In this document: piece by piece, positions 23,699 to 35,600 of the stretch
Layout of the letters: the number at the start of each line of letters is the position of its first letter
Numbering within the stretch: position 1 is the first letter of the stretch
From: Sipunculus nudus
Lineage: Eukaryota > Annelida > Sipuncula > Golfingiida > Sipunculidae
Assembly: GCA_026874595.1 (NCBI GenBank)
Contig: CM049306.1
Coordinates: forward strand, 104,357,142 to 104,421,141
Direction of reading: 5' to 3'
Length of the DNA: 64,000 nucleotides
Position numbers and translations under genes: made by a program
The notes under the pieces: model-generated
What the model was told of the DNA's origin: nothing
What the model saw: only the letters and a program-made list of their open reading frames with translations
The model's database searches: none

Positions 23699-26600
23699 CT
23701 GAAAGAGAAACAAAATGACAGTCAAATCAACCGTGTCTCATGACTAAAATACAATACATTTCCTAAGTTCACCAGATAAGAATGTACCATAAGAAAACTT
23801 CAGACATACAAATTAGCTGGCTATTTAAACATAAACAAGGCCCACAGGCCTAATGCGAACCTGTGCAAAGTTTGGGAGTATGAATGGAGGTTTTTTTTTT
23901 TAAAATTTAATATTGATCCTTTTAAATCCTGCATATATACCTTAGTCATTATGATTTCAGCAAAATGGACATTTCGGACCTGCAAGTTTCAGACTAGGAC
24001 ATTTTAAAACTAGAATATGGGTAGTCGACCAGCGACTATGTGTATCTGCAGAAATCAAAGTGGGACTAGTCAAGTGAGGCATGGATTAAGTGGCATGGGG
24101 AATAGAGTGAGGTGTGTTGCATATGAGCATGGATGTCTGCAGAATAAATGTGAATGTAGGTGGTGCCAACTGTCATAAAATCGAGAAAATTGTCCAGGAT
24201 GTATAAACCTGCAAAATTTCAGTTGGATAAGTCAAACCACTGCTGAGATATGAGTGATTTTATCCCAAGGCAGATGAACAGATGGACGGTTTTCATAAGT
24301 GGTTGCAGGTGGCACCACCAGTTTTGCTTATGATGAAGAGCTATGTGAGACCTATACACATGCAAAATTTTGGCCCAATCGGTCAAATGGTTCCCGAGAT
24401 TATGAGCTTGGATGTCTGCAGAGTAAACATGAATATAGGTGGCGCCACCTGTCATAAAATCGAAAAAGCTGTCCAGGATGTATAAACCTGCAAAATTTCA
24501 GGTGGATAAGTCAAACCACTTCTGAGATATGAGTGATTTTATCCCAAGGCAGATGAACAGATGGGTGCTGTGCATAAATGGTTGCAGGTGGCGCCACCAG
24601 TTTTGCCTATGATGAAGAGCAATGTGAGATCTATACACATGGAAAATTTTTGCCCAATCGGTCAAACAGTTTCCGAAATATGAGCTTGGATGTCTGCAGA
24701 GAAAACCTGAATGTAGGTGGCACCACCTGTCATAAATAGAGAAAGCTTTCCAGGATGTATTAACCTGCTAAATTTCAGGTGGATAAGTCAAACCACTGCT
24801 GAGATATGAGTGATTTTATCCAAAAGCAGATGAACAGATGGACGCTGTGCATAAGTGGGTGCAGGTGGCGCCACCAGTTTTGCTTATGATGAAGAGCTAT
24901 GTTAGATCAATACACATGCAAAATTTTGGCCCAATCAGTCAAACGGTTCCCGAGATATGAGCTTGGATGTCTGCAGAGTAAACGTGAATGTAGGTGGCGC
25001 CACTTGTCATAAAATCGAAAAAGCTGTCCAGGATGTATAAACCTGCAAAATTTCAGGTGGATAAGTCAAACCACTTCTGAGATATGAGTGATTTTATCCC
25101 AAGGCAGATGAACAGATGGGTGCTGTGCATTAATGGTTGCAGGTGGGGCCACCAGTTTTGCCTATGATGAAGAGCAATGTGAGATCTATACACATGCAAA
25201 TTTTTAGCCCAATCGGTCAAACGGTTCCCGAGATATGAGCTTGGATGTCTGCAGAGTAAACGTGAATGTAGGTGGCGCCACCTGTCATAAAATTGAGAAA
25301 GCTGTCCTGGATGTATAAACCTGCAAAATTTCAGTTGGATAAGTCAAACCACTGCTGAGATATGAGTGATTTTATCCCAAGGCAGATGAACAGATGGGTG
25401 CTGGGCATTAATGGTTGCAGGTGGCGCCACCAGTTTTGACTATGGTGAAGAGCTATGTGAGATCTATACACATGCAAAATTTTGGCCCAATCATTCAAAT
25501 GGTTCCCGAGATAAGAGCTTGGATGTCTGCAGAGTAAACCTGAATGTAGGTGGCGCCACCTGTCATAAAATCCAGAAAGCTGTCCAGGATGTATAAACCT
25601 GCAAAATTTCAGGTGGATAAGTCAAACCACTTCTGAGATATGAGTAATTTTATCCCAAGGCAGATGAACAGATGGGTGCTGTGCATTAATGGTCGCAGGT
25701 GGCCCCACCATTTTTAGTGTATGTTAAAAAGCTATCAAAGGGCTACATTTGTGCAAAATTTTTAGCCTGATTGGTCAAACGGTTCCCGAGATATGCGGGT
25801 TTATGTGTGGAAACAGACACACAAATGGACGCTGGGCAGCGAGGATAGGTCAGACGTCAACCAAAAATGAGGGTGCAGCAGTTCACATGTGACCTGATGA
25901 TAAACCTAATTCACTTAAAATGCAAACCAAGTTTTTTCAAACAGTTGAAAGATATAGTTCCAATAATCTGGGAATTCTGCATCTAAACATTGTCTAGACG
26001 TCTAGACGCTGTGTCTAGACGTCTAGACACATTGTCTAGTCACTCCCCCAGAGCCAGGTCAGTTGCCATGGTGATGTCTGGACCCCACCTGTTTGTACTG
26101 AGTGACCTCTTGACTTGGCTGCTGAAACTCAAATCTGTTTTCAAATACAGAAAGCCTTTTTCAATTGGCTACAATGTTTTTTTAAAACTGTATTTACCCA
26201 ATCTATTCTTATAAAACTGGCAGAACCCTACCATAGAATAATTCTTGTAAAGTTTAAACCAATCAGCTTAACAGTTTCATCATAAATCAGTGTATAAGCT
26301 AGAAGAGTTTAAAATTACATTTTTGCTTGTAAAAAACACATCAATGTAGGTGGCGCCACCAATACCTCAAAATCACATATGACATATGTGACAAATATTG
26401 GTAAAAAATTTGGTGATTATAGCTCTAGCCGTTTCTGAGATTTTAATTTAAGTGTGCTTTTATGGACAGATGACTAAGTTCAACCTCCTGTAACTCGGCC
26501 AAAAATCGCCGAACCTGAACCATTCTAACAAACTTGAGAGAGATTGTTCTAGGGATCATTTCTGTGAAATATTCGACAATTTGGCTGGACAGTTTCAGAG

Positions 26601-29600
26601 AAGAAGATTTTTAAATGTTTTTAAGCTTTTTCTCTATAAAATCTAAATTAATGCAGATAACCAATAATAAGCTCCAGGGCACCAAGTTTCACATGTGACT
26701 AATTCTTACATATAATTTGGAGCTGCTAGCTCTGACGGTTTCTGACTTACAGCCATGGACGGCAGAAAGCTAGCCCTGGACGGTGGACGGCTGACAGCTG
26801 ACGATGGACGGACGACACTGCGCCATTGCATAAGCTCACAGGTTCGCTAAAAAGAGGATATGTGACAATTTTAATAGAACTGGTGCACTTTAATTCAAAA
26901 TTTATCCATGTTAAAAGGGTATTTATATCCTAGCTTCCACCACAGCAGTCTACTGGTTATCAATCAGAACTTGTGGAAGTTGTGTTAGATTTAAGTTTAT
27001 ACAACCGTTTATACAACTGTTTATAGCATTAACATCAAATCAATGAGAGACTCGTAAATGAAGCGAGCAGTACTGTAAGTAATGAATACATATGTGAGCA
27101 GTATGCATGTAGTGACATTAATATTGGCATGGATACAATCTATTGTAATGACATTCCTCAGGCAATGTAGCTTACATGGTAAAGAATATGAACTGCTTTG
27201 ACTAATGAATTGGTCCAAAGAGACGACTGGATTCAGACTGCCTGGATCTAATGGAATAAAAACTGGTGCTTTAATTGCCTTGTAACCTGTGGGGGCTAGG
27301 TATAGGTAAATCATGGTTACATTTGTCTGGGGTATACTGGTTTTAAGTTATAAGGAAAGTGAGTACACTGATCTCAACAAGAATGAAATCCACTTAAATG
27401 CTAATGCTACCTACTGTCTGCCAGGACCTAGTATAACAAGTGACCCATGGGTCATGACGCTCAGCTGACTGGGAAGAGATTCGCAAAAGGAAATTTTATC
27501 ATCAGAATGGTAGTATATACCCATTCAACTGAAGCATCAAACAGATTAACCAACAGGCCAAGATTTAGTCTGTATTTATATATCTCAAAAATAGAGAAAA
27601 ATGTGTAAACTTTTAAAACTAGAATACGGGTAACCGACAAGTGACTACATGTATCTGCCAAAATCAGATAGTGAGGCATGGATTGAGTGGCAAGGGGAAA
27701 TAGAGTGAGGTATGTTGCATATTAGCATGGATGTCTGCAGCCTAAATGTGTATGTAGGTTGTGCCACCTACCACAAATCCAGAAAGCTGTCCAAGTTGTA
27801 TACTTCTGCAAAATTTTAGGCAGAAAAGTCAAACCACTACATGTATATGAGCGATTTTTGCCCATGGCAGACAAACAGACAAAAACTGTGCAAAAATCTT
27901 TGCAGGTAACCCCTCCAGTTTTGTGTATGATAAAGACCTATGTGAGATCTAAACACATGCACAATTTTGGCCCAATCGGTCAAATGGTTCCTGAGATATG
28001 AGCTTGAATGTGTCCAGCGTTAACTAGAATGTAGGTGGCGCCACCTGTCATAAAATCAAGAAAGCTGTCCACGATGTATAAACCTGCAAAATTTTAGGCA
28101 GTTATGTCGAACCACTACAGAGAAATTAGTAATTTTAGGCCACGGCAGACTAACAGACAGACGCTGTGCAAACATTGTTACAGGTGGTGCCACCATTTTT
28201 TGTGTATGTTACAGAGCTATCAAAGGGCTACATTTGTATAAATTTTATTTCCTGATCGGTCAAACGGTTCCTGAGATATAAGCTTGGATGTCATCAGCGT
28301 GAACGTGAACGTAGGTTGCGCCACCTGTCATAAAATCAAGAAAGCTATCCTGGATGTATACACATGACGAATTTCAGGTGAATTAGTCAATTCACTGCAG
28401 AGATATGAGTGATTTAAACCCAAGGCAGATGAACAGATGGACACTGTGCAAACATGGTTACAGGTGGCGCCACCATTTTTTGTGTATGTTATAAAGCAAT
28501 CCAAGGGCTACATTTGTATAAATTTTATTTCCTGATCGGTCATACGGTTCCCGAGATATGAGGGTTTATGAGTAGAAACAGACCCACAAATGGACACTGG
28601 ATAGAGAGGAAAGGTCAGAGGTCAATGCAAATTGGTTAGGCACCAGTTCACATGTGACCCGATAATAGGTGTAAGTTTGGGAAATCGGTCCATTAGTCTC
28701 CGAGGAGCTCTCTGGAAACGAATGCCGCCGCGGCGGAGGAACTCGGTCAAAAACATAGTATCCGCAAAACTTTGTTTTGGCGGATACAAAAATACAGGTG
28801 GCTCCACCAGTCTGCAGAAACTAATAAAAACACTTAATGGTCAATATCCATGCAAAAAATCATGGTGATCTCTGCATTAGTTGTTCAGATACTTCAGTTT
28901 TTGTATCAAATTGTCCATTATTCTGAGGGATACTTCGGAGTCCTATAGCTTGAAGGATATGGGTAACAGAGACCTAATTTCAAGTTTCCACAGGCACCTT
29001 TCATGGGCCTCCTTGCATGACAAGAATGAAGATTCTAGGTCCAGTTGTTGCGATTTGTACCCTGTTGACAGATAACCACATCTTTAAAGGTCTCAAAAAA
29101 AAGAAAAAAATTCGTAAAAATTTGAAAAAAAAATAGAGGTGGCACACCCAGTCTGCAGAAACTGATGGAACAGCTCATGATCAATATGTATGCCGAAAAT
29201 CATGACCATCAGTGTTGTAGTTAATGAGATATTGAAGTTTTTGTATGAAATTTTTGACTATTCTGGGGGGTAATTTTGGGCCCCCATAGCTTGAAGGATA
29301 TGGGTAACAGAGACCTAATTTCTGGTTTCCATGGAGACTTTTCATAGGTCTCTCAGTGTGTCGAAAATGAAGATTCTAGGTCCAGTCGTTACGATTTGTG
29401 CCACGCTAACAGATGTTCATATCTTTAAAGGTCTCAAAAATACAGAAAAATTTCGTAAAAAAAACCGAACAAATACAGGTGGTGCCACCAGTCTGCAGAA
29501 ACTTATGAAACACTCCATGATCAATATCCATGCAAACAATTATGCCGGTTATCTCTGCATTAGTTGTTCAGATACTTTAGCTTTTGTATCAAATTTTCCA

Positions 29601-32600
29601 TTATTCTGAGCTGTACTTTGGAGTGCCATAGCTCAAAGGATATGGGTAACAGAGACCAAATTTCAGGTTTCCATGGAGACTTATCATGGGTCTCCCTGTG
29701 TGTCAAGAACAAAGATTCTAGGTCCAGTCGTTACGATTTGTACCCTGTTGACAGATAATTACATCCTTAAAGGTCTCAAAAATGGAGAAAACAATTCGTG
29801 AACATTGAAAAATACAGGTGGCGCCACCAGTCTGCACAAACTGATGAAACATCTCATGATCAATATGTATGTCGAAAATCATGACCATCAGTGATGTAGT
29901 TAATGAGATATTGAAGTTTTTGTATGAAATTTTTGACTATTCTGGGGGGTACTTTGGGGCCCCATAGCTCGAAGGATCTGGGTAACAGAGACCTAATTTC
30001 TGGTTTCCATGGAAACTTTTCATAGGTCTCTCAGTGTGTCGAAAATGAAGATTCTAGGTCCAGTCTTTACGATTTGTGCCACGCTAACAGATGACAGCAT
30101 CCTCAAAGGTCTCAAAAATAGAGGAAAAAATCATAAAAAATCAAACAGTACAGGTGGCGCCACCAGTCTGCAGGAACTGATCGAACATCTCATGATCAAT
30201 ATGTATGCCAAAAATGAAGACCATCAGTGATGTAGTTATTGAGATATTGAAGTTTTTGTATTAAATTTTTTATTTTTCTGGGGGGTACTTTGGGGCCCCA
30301 TTGCTCGAGCAAAAGGATATGGGTAACAGAGACCCAATTTCTGGTTTCCAAGGAGATTTTTCATGGACCTCTCAGTGTGTCAAGAATTAAGATTCTAAGT
30401 CCAGTCTTTATGATTTGTGCCTTGTTAACAGATGTTCACATTTTTAAAGGTCTCAAAAATAGAGAAAAAAATTCGTAAAAAATCGAAAAATACAGGTGGC
30501 GCCACAAGTCTGCAGGAAGTGATGTAACATCTCATGATCAATATGTATGCCAAAAATGATGACCATCAGTCAAGTAGTTAATGAGATATTGAAGTTTTTG
30601 TATGAAATTTTTGACTTTTCTGGGGGGTACTTCCGGGCTACATAGCTCGAAGGATATGGATAACAGAGACCTAATTTCTGGTTTCCAAGGAGATTTTTTA
30701 TGGACCTCTCAGAATCCCAAGTTAAAAGGTTCTAGGTCCAGCGGTTATGATTTGTGCCTGGTTAACGGACGGACAGACGGACAGACGGACAGACGGACGA
30801 CGGACAAAGAGTGATCGCTATAGCTCAGATGACTTTCAGTCAGCTGAGCTAAAAAAACAACAAAATATGTGTATAATACAAGACAAACTTTTGATTAGAT
30901 GAGAATGTCTTAACACTTTACAGTCATAAGCCAAAAAACATTTTAGCTTGTACTACCCACTTCAGTTAACATTTGGTGTGGTGAAAACTGAATAGCTAAG
31001 CTTAAAGGCATTAAGCTGTTTTTAAGTATTGTATAAACAGTTTATTGTACTGGCATTATAAGAAAGCAGCACTTTACCATTAGACTGAGGACTCCAGGCA
31101 CAAAGTAAATGAACACCATGCGGAACCAGCCTGCTGAGGGCTCCATCTGGTTCCCAATCACGAACTCTGGCAGGACCACTAGAACAAGGTGCAGCACACC
31201 ATTATGGTAGAACAAAGCCAAGGGCAAGCGCCACCATTGTGAAGGATTGTCTGGCTTGTAGTCTTGTCTCAGTGGGGATGGTATTGTCACTGAACCTCCC
31301 ATATCACACATATTGCTTATGCAACTCACCTAATAAAAAAAAAACAAATGTACACAAATTTAACATTGAAAAGATAATGCATTGTCTACATTTATCTATC
31401 AAGTTTTATTATTTATTCTACAGCTTTGTGAAGAATCTTGTTGATAACCAGTAGCAGTTTCAAATTAATTTGCTGGGAAAATTTAAATGTGTGAGTGTTC
31501 AATGGGAATAACTACAAATGCATACTAACAAAAAAAGCATGGAATATGGAAATATTTTAGCATGGCAATTCCTGCATAATAAATTCTGTTTGTGTATGAT
31601 ATGACAAAGGGTGTTTACACATAGCTCGTTTTCATAGGCAATTGTGACATAGTTACTATAGTGTCTGAACAATGGTGTTAACTAAGAGAAGTAGGCATTC
31701 TACAAAGATTGCTAGGCATGTTGATGTTGTTTGAGTCCAAGTCAGAATGGTAGGGAACATTCAGAAATGTGTCAGTATACAAGCTTAACCTAACATAAAA
31801 CTGGTTCACATGTTTACCAGTAAAAAACAAAGCCTCAAGGATATGAGACAGCTAACAGTGTCACAGGTAACATATTCAGATTACAGCCAACTGAACTGAA
31901 AAAACAATATGACTGTGCAGAATGAGAATATCTGTCAATCAAGGGTCAGTTCTGGGAGGGAAACCCTTTCATAAATCTGTCCTAATCTCCATCTGACTTG
32001 TGCTACTGACCCTGCAAGAAGGTAAAGAACAAAAGAGAGCTACCTGTCTGCAGTGCTCTGGGCCTGGGCTATGGAAGTATTCCAGCATGAAGGTACAGAA
32101 TACAGAAGAGAGCTACCTGTCTGCAGTGTTCTAGGCCTGGGCTATGGAAGTATTCCAGCATGAAGGTACAGAATACTGAAGAGAGCTACCTGTCTGCAGT
32201 GTTCTGGGCCTGGGCTATGGAAGTATTCCAGCATGAAGGTACAGAATACAGAAGAGAGCTACCTGTCTGCAGTGTTCTGGGCCTGGGCTATGGAAGTATT
32301 CCAGCATGAATTCAGGCAGAGAATACAGAAGAGAGCTACCTGTCTGCAGTGTTCTGGGCCTGGGCTATGGAAGTATTCCAGCAGGAAGGTACAGAATACA
32401 GAAGAGAGCTACCTGTCTGCAGTGTTCTGGGCCTGGGCTATGGAAGTATTCCAGCATGAAGGTACAGAATACAGAAGTGAGCTACCTGTCTGCAGTGTTC
32501 TGGGCCTGGCCTATGGAAGTATTCCAGCAGGAAGGTACAAATACAGACGAGAGCTACCTGTCAGCAATGTTCTGGGCCTGGGCTAAGCTTAGGAAGTGTT

Positions 32601-35600
32601 CCAGCACGAAGGTACAGAATACAGAAGAGAGCTTCCTGTCTGCAATGTTCTGGGCCTTGGCTATGGAAGTTTTCCAGCAGGAAGGTACCGAATACAGAAG
32701 AGAGCTACCTGTCTGCAATGTTCTGGGCCTGGGCTATGGAAGTGTTCCAGCGGGAAGGTACGAATACAGAAGAGACCTACCTGTCTGCAGTGTTCTGGGC
32801 CTCGGCAATGGATGTATTCTAGCAGGAAGGTACAGAATACTGAAGAGAGCTACCTGTCTGCAGTGTTCTGGGCCTGGGCTATGGAAATGTACCAGCATGA
32901 AGGTACAGAAAACAGAAGAGAGCTACCTGTCTGCAGTGTTCTGGGCCTGGGCTATGGAGGTGTTCCAGCTTGATGGTACAGAATACAGAAGAGAGCTACC
33001 TGTCTGCAGTGTTCTGGGCCTGGGCTATGGAAGTATTCCAGCAGGAAGGTACAGAATACTGAAGAGAGCTACCTGTCTGCAGTGTCCTGAGCCTGGGCTA
33101 TGGAAATGTACCAGCATGAAGGTACAGAATACTGAAGAGAGCTACCTGTCTGCAGTGTCCTGAGCCTGGGATATGGAAATGTACCAGCATGAAGGTACAG
33201 AATACAGAAGAGAGCTACCTGTCTGCAATGTTCTGGGCCTGGGCTATGGAAGTATTCCAGCAGGAAGGTACAGAATACTGAAGAGAGCTACCTGTCTGCA
33301 GTGTTCTGGGCCTGGGCTATGGAAATGTACCAGCATGAAGGTACAGAATACAGAAGAGAGCTACCTGTCTGCAGTGTTCTGGGCCTGGGCTATGGAAGTG
33401 TTCCAGCATGATGGTACAGAATACAGAAGAGAGCTACCTGCCTGCAGTGTTCTGGGCCTGGGCTATGGAAGTATTCCAGCATGAAGGTACAGTATACTGA
33501 AGAGAGCTACCTGTCTGCAGTGTTCTGGGCCTGGGCTATGGAAATGTACCAGCATGAAGGTACAGAATACAGAAGAGAGCTACCTGTCTGCAGTGTTCTG
33601 GGCTTGGGCTATGGAAATATTCCAGCATAAGGGTACAGAATACAGAAGAGAGCTACCTGTCTGCAGTGTTCTGGGCTTGGGCTATGGAAGTATTCCAGCG
33701 GGAAGATATAGAAGAGAGCTACCTGTCTGCAATGTTCTGGGAATGGGCTATGGATCAGTATTCCAGCATAAGGGTACAGAATACAGAAGAGAGCTACCTG
33801 TCTGCAGTGTTCTGGGCCTGGGCTAAGGAAGTGTTCCAGCATAAGGGTACAGAATACAGAAGAGAGCTACCTGTCTGCAATGTTCTGAGCCTGGGCTATT
33901 GAAGTATTCCAGCAGGAAGGTACAAATACAGAAGAGAGCTACCTGTCTGCAATGTTCTAGGCCTGGGCTAAGGAAGTGTTCCAGCAGGAAGGTAAAGAAT
34001 ACAGAAGAGAGCTTCCTGTCTGCAAAGTTCTGGGCCTGGGCTAAGGAAGTGTTCCAGCAGGAAGGTAAAGAATACAGAAGAGAGCCAACTGTCTGCTGTG
34101 TTCTGGGCCTGGGCTATGGAAGTGTTCCAGCATGAAGGTACAGAATACAGAAGAGAGCTACCTGTCTGCAATGTTCTAGGCCTGGGCTATAGAAGTGTTT
34201 CAGCAAGAAGGAACAGAATACAGAAAAGAGCTACCTGTCTGCAGTGTTTTGGGCCTGGGCTATGGAAGTATTCCAGCAGGAAGGTACAGAATACAGAAGA
34301 GAGCTACCTGTCTGCAGTGTTCTGGGCCTGGGCTATGGAAGTATTCCAGCAGGAAAGTACAGAATACAGAAGAGAGCTACCTGTCTGCAGTGTTCTGGGC
34401 CTGGGCTATGGAAGTAATCCAGCAGGAAGGTACAGAATACAGAAGAGAGCTACCTGTCTGCAGTGTTCTGGGCCTGGGCTATGGAAGTATTCCAGCAGGA
34501 AAGTACAGAATACAGAAGAGAGCTATCTGTCTGCAATGTTCTAGGCCTGGGCTATAGAAGTGTTTCAGCAAGAAGGTACAGAATACAGAAAAGAGCTACC
34601 TGTCTGCAGTGTTCTGGGCCTGGGCTATGGAAGTATTCCAGCAGGAAGGTACAGAATACAGAAGAGAGCTACCTGTCTGCAGTGTTCTGGGCCTGGGCTA
34701 TGGAAGTATTCCAGCAGGAAAGTACAGAATACAGAAGAGAGCTACCTGTCTGCAGTGTTTTGGGCCTGGGCTATGGAAGTATTCCAGCAGGAAAGTACAG
34801 AATACAGAAGAGAGCTACCTGTCTGCAGTGTTCTGGGCCTGGGCTATGGAAGTATTCCAGCAGGAAAGTACAGAATACAGAAGAGAGCTACCTGTCTGCA
34901 GTGTTCTGGGCCTGGGCTATGAAAGTATTCCAGCATGAAGGTACAGAATACAGAAGAGAGCTAACTGTCTGCTGTGTTCTGGGCCTGGGCTATGGAAGTG
35001 TTCCAGCATGAAGGTACAGAATAGAGAAGAGAGCTACCTGTCTGCAATGTTCTAGGCCTGGGCTATAGAAGTGTTTCAGAAAGAAGGTACAGAATACAGA
35101 AGAGAGCTACCTGTCTGCAATGTTCTGGGCCTGGGCTATGGAAGTGTACCTGCAGGACCGTACAGAATACAGAAGAGAGCTACCTGTCTGCAGTGTTCTG
35201 GGCCTTGGCTATGGAAGTATTCCAGCAAGAAGGTACAGAATACAGAAGAGAGCTAACTGTCTGCAGTGTTCTAAGCCTGGGCTATGGAAGTGTTCCAGCA
35301 TGAAGGTACAGAATACAGAAGAGAGCTACCTGTCTGCAATGTTCTAGGCCTGGGCTATAGAAGTGTTTCAGCAAGAAGGTACAGAATACAGAAGAGAGCT
35401 ACGTCTCTGCAATGTTCTGGGCCTGGGCTATGGAAGTGTACCTGCAGGACCATACAGAATACAGAAGAGAACTACCTGTCTGCAGTGTTCTGGACCTGAG
35501 CTGTGGAATTTTCCTTGCAGGAAGGTACAGTGTTTGTCGCTGGTCAGTTTGCACTGGGTTTTTAGACCAAAACAGCAGGGCTTCAAGACATCCATGTCAG

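Larger units (their letters stand above)
23834..26850 (+). mobile_element. Family C element, copy C1, interrupted by A2
   Basis: The 5' end is AACAAGGCCCACAGGCCTAA (hairpin GGCCcacAGGCC-type) followed by the arm GCGAACCTGTG. The 3' end is CACAGGTTCGC then TAAAAA, preceded by a GGACGGACGACAC microsatellite and GCGCCATTGC. A family A copy (24011 to about 25905) is inserted near its 5' end. The 3' part has a GGTGGCGCCACC at about 26350 and blocks shared with the copy at 36739-39053. It lies in the last intron of the rhomboid-like gene. Confidence 0.7.

Noticed and set aside
30727-30853. GGACAGACGGACAGACG tracts as independent microsatellites
   Set aside because: They recur at the same place before every family B 3' hairpin, so they are part of the element.
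32233-33163. Long plus-strand open frames (up to 285 aa) at 32-35.5 kb as a repetitive protein gene
   Set aside because: They are produced by the 73-bp minisatellite, change with copy-number indels, lack splice or start context and run antisense to a well-supported exon junction.
32017-35475. Direct-repeat array as CRISPR-like
   Set aside because: There are no unique spacers; the whole 73 bp is repeated, in an intron of an animal gene.
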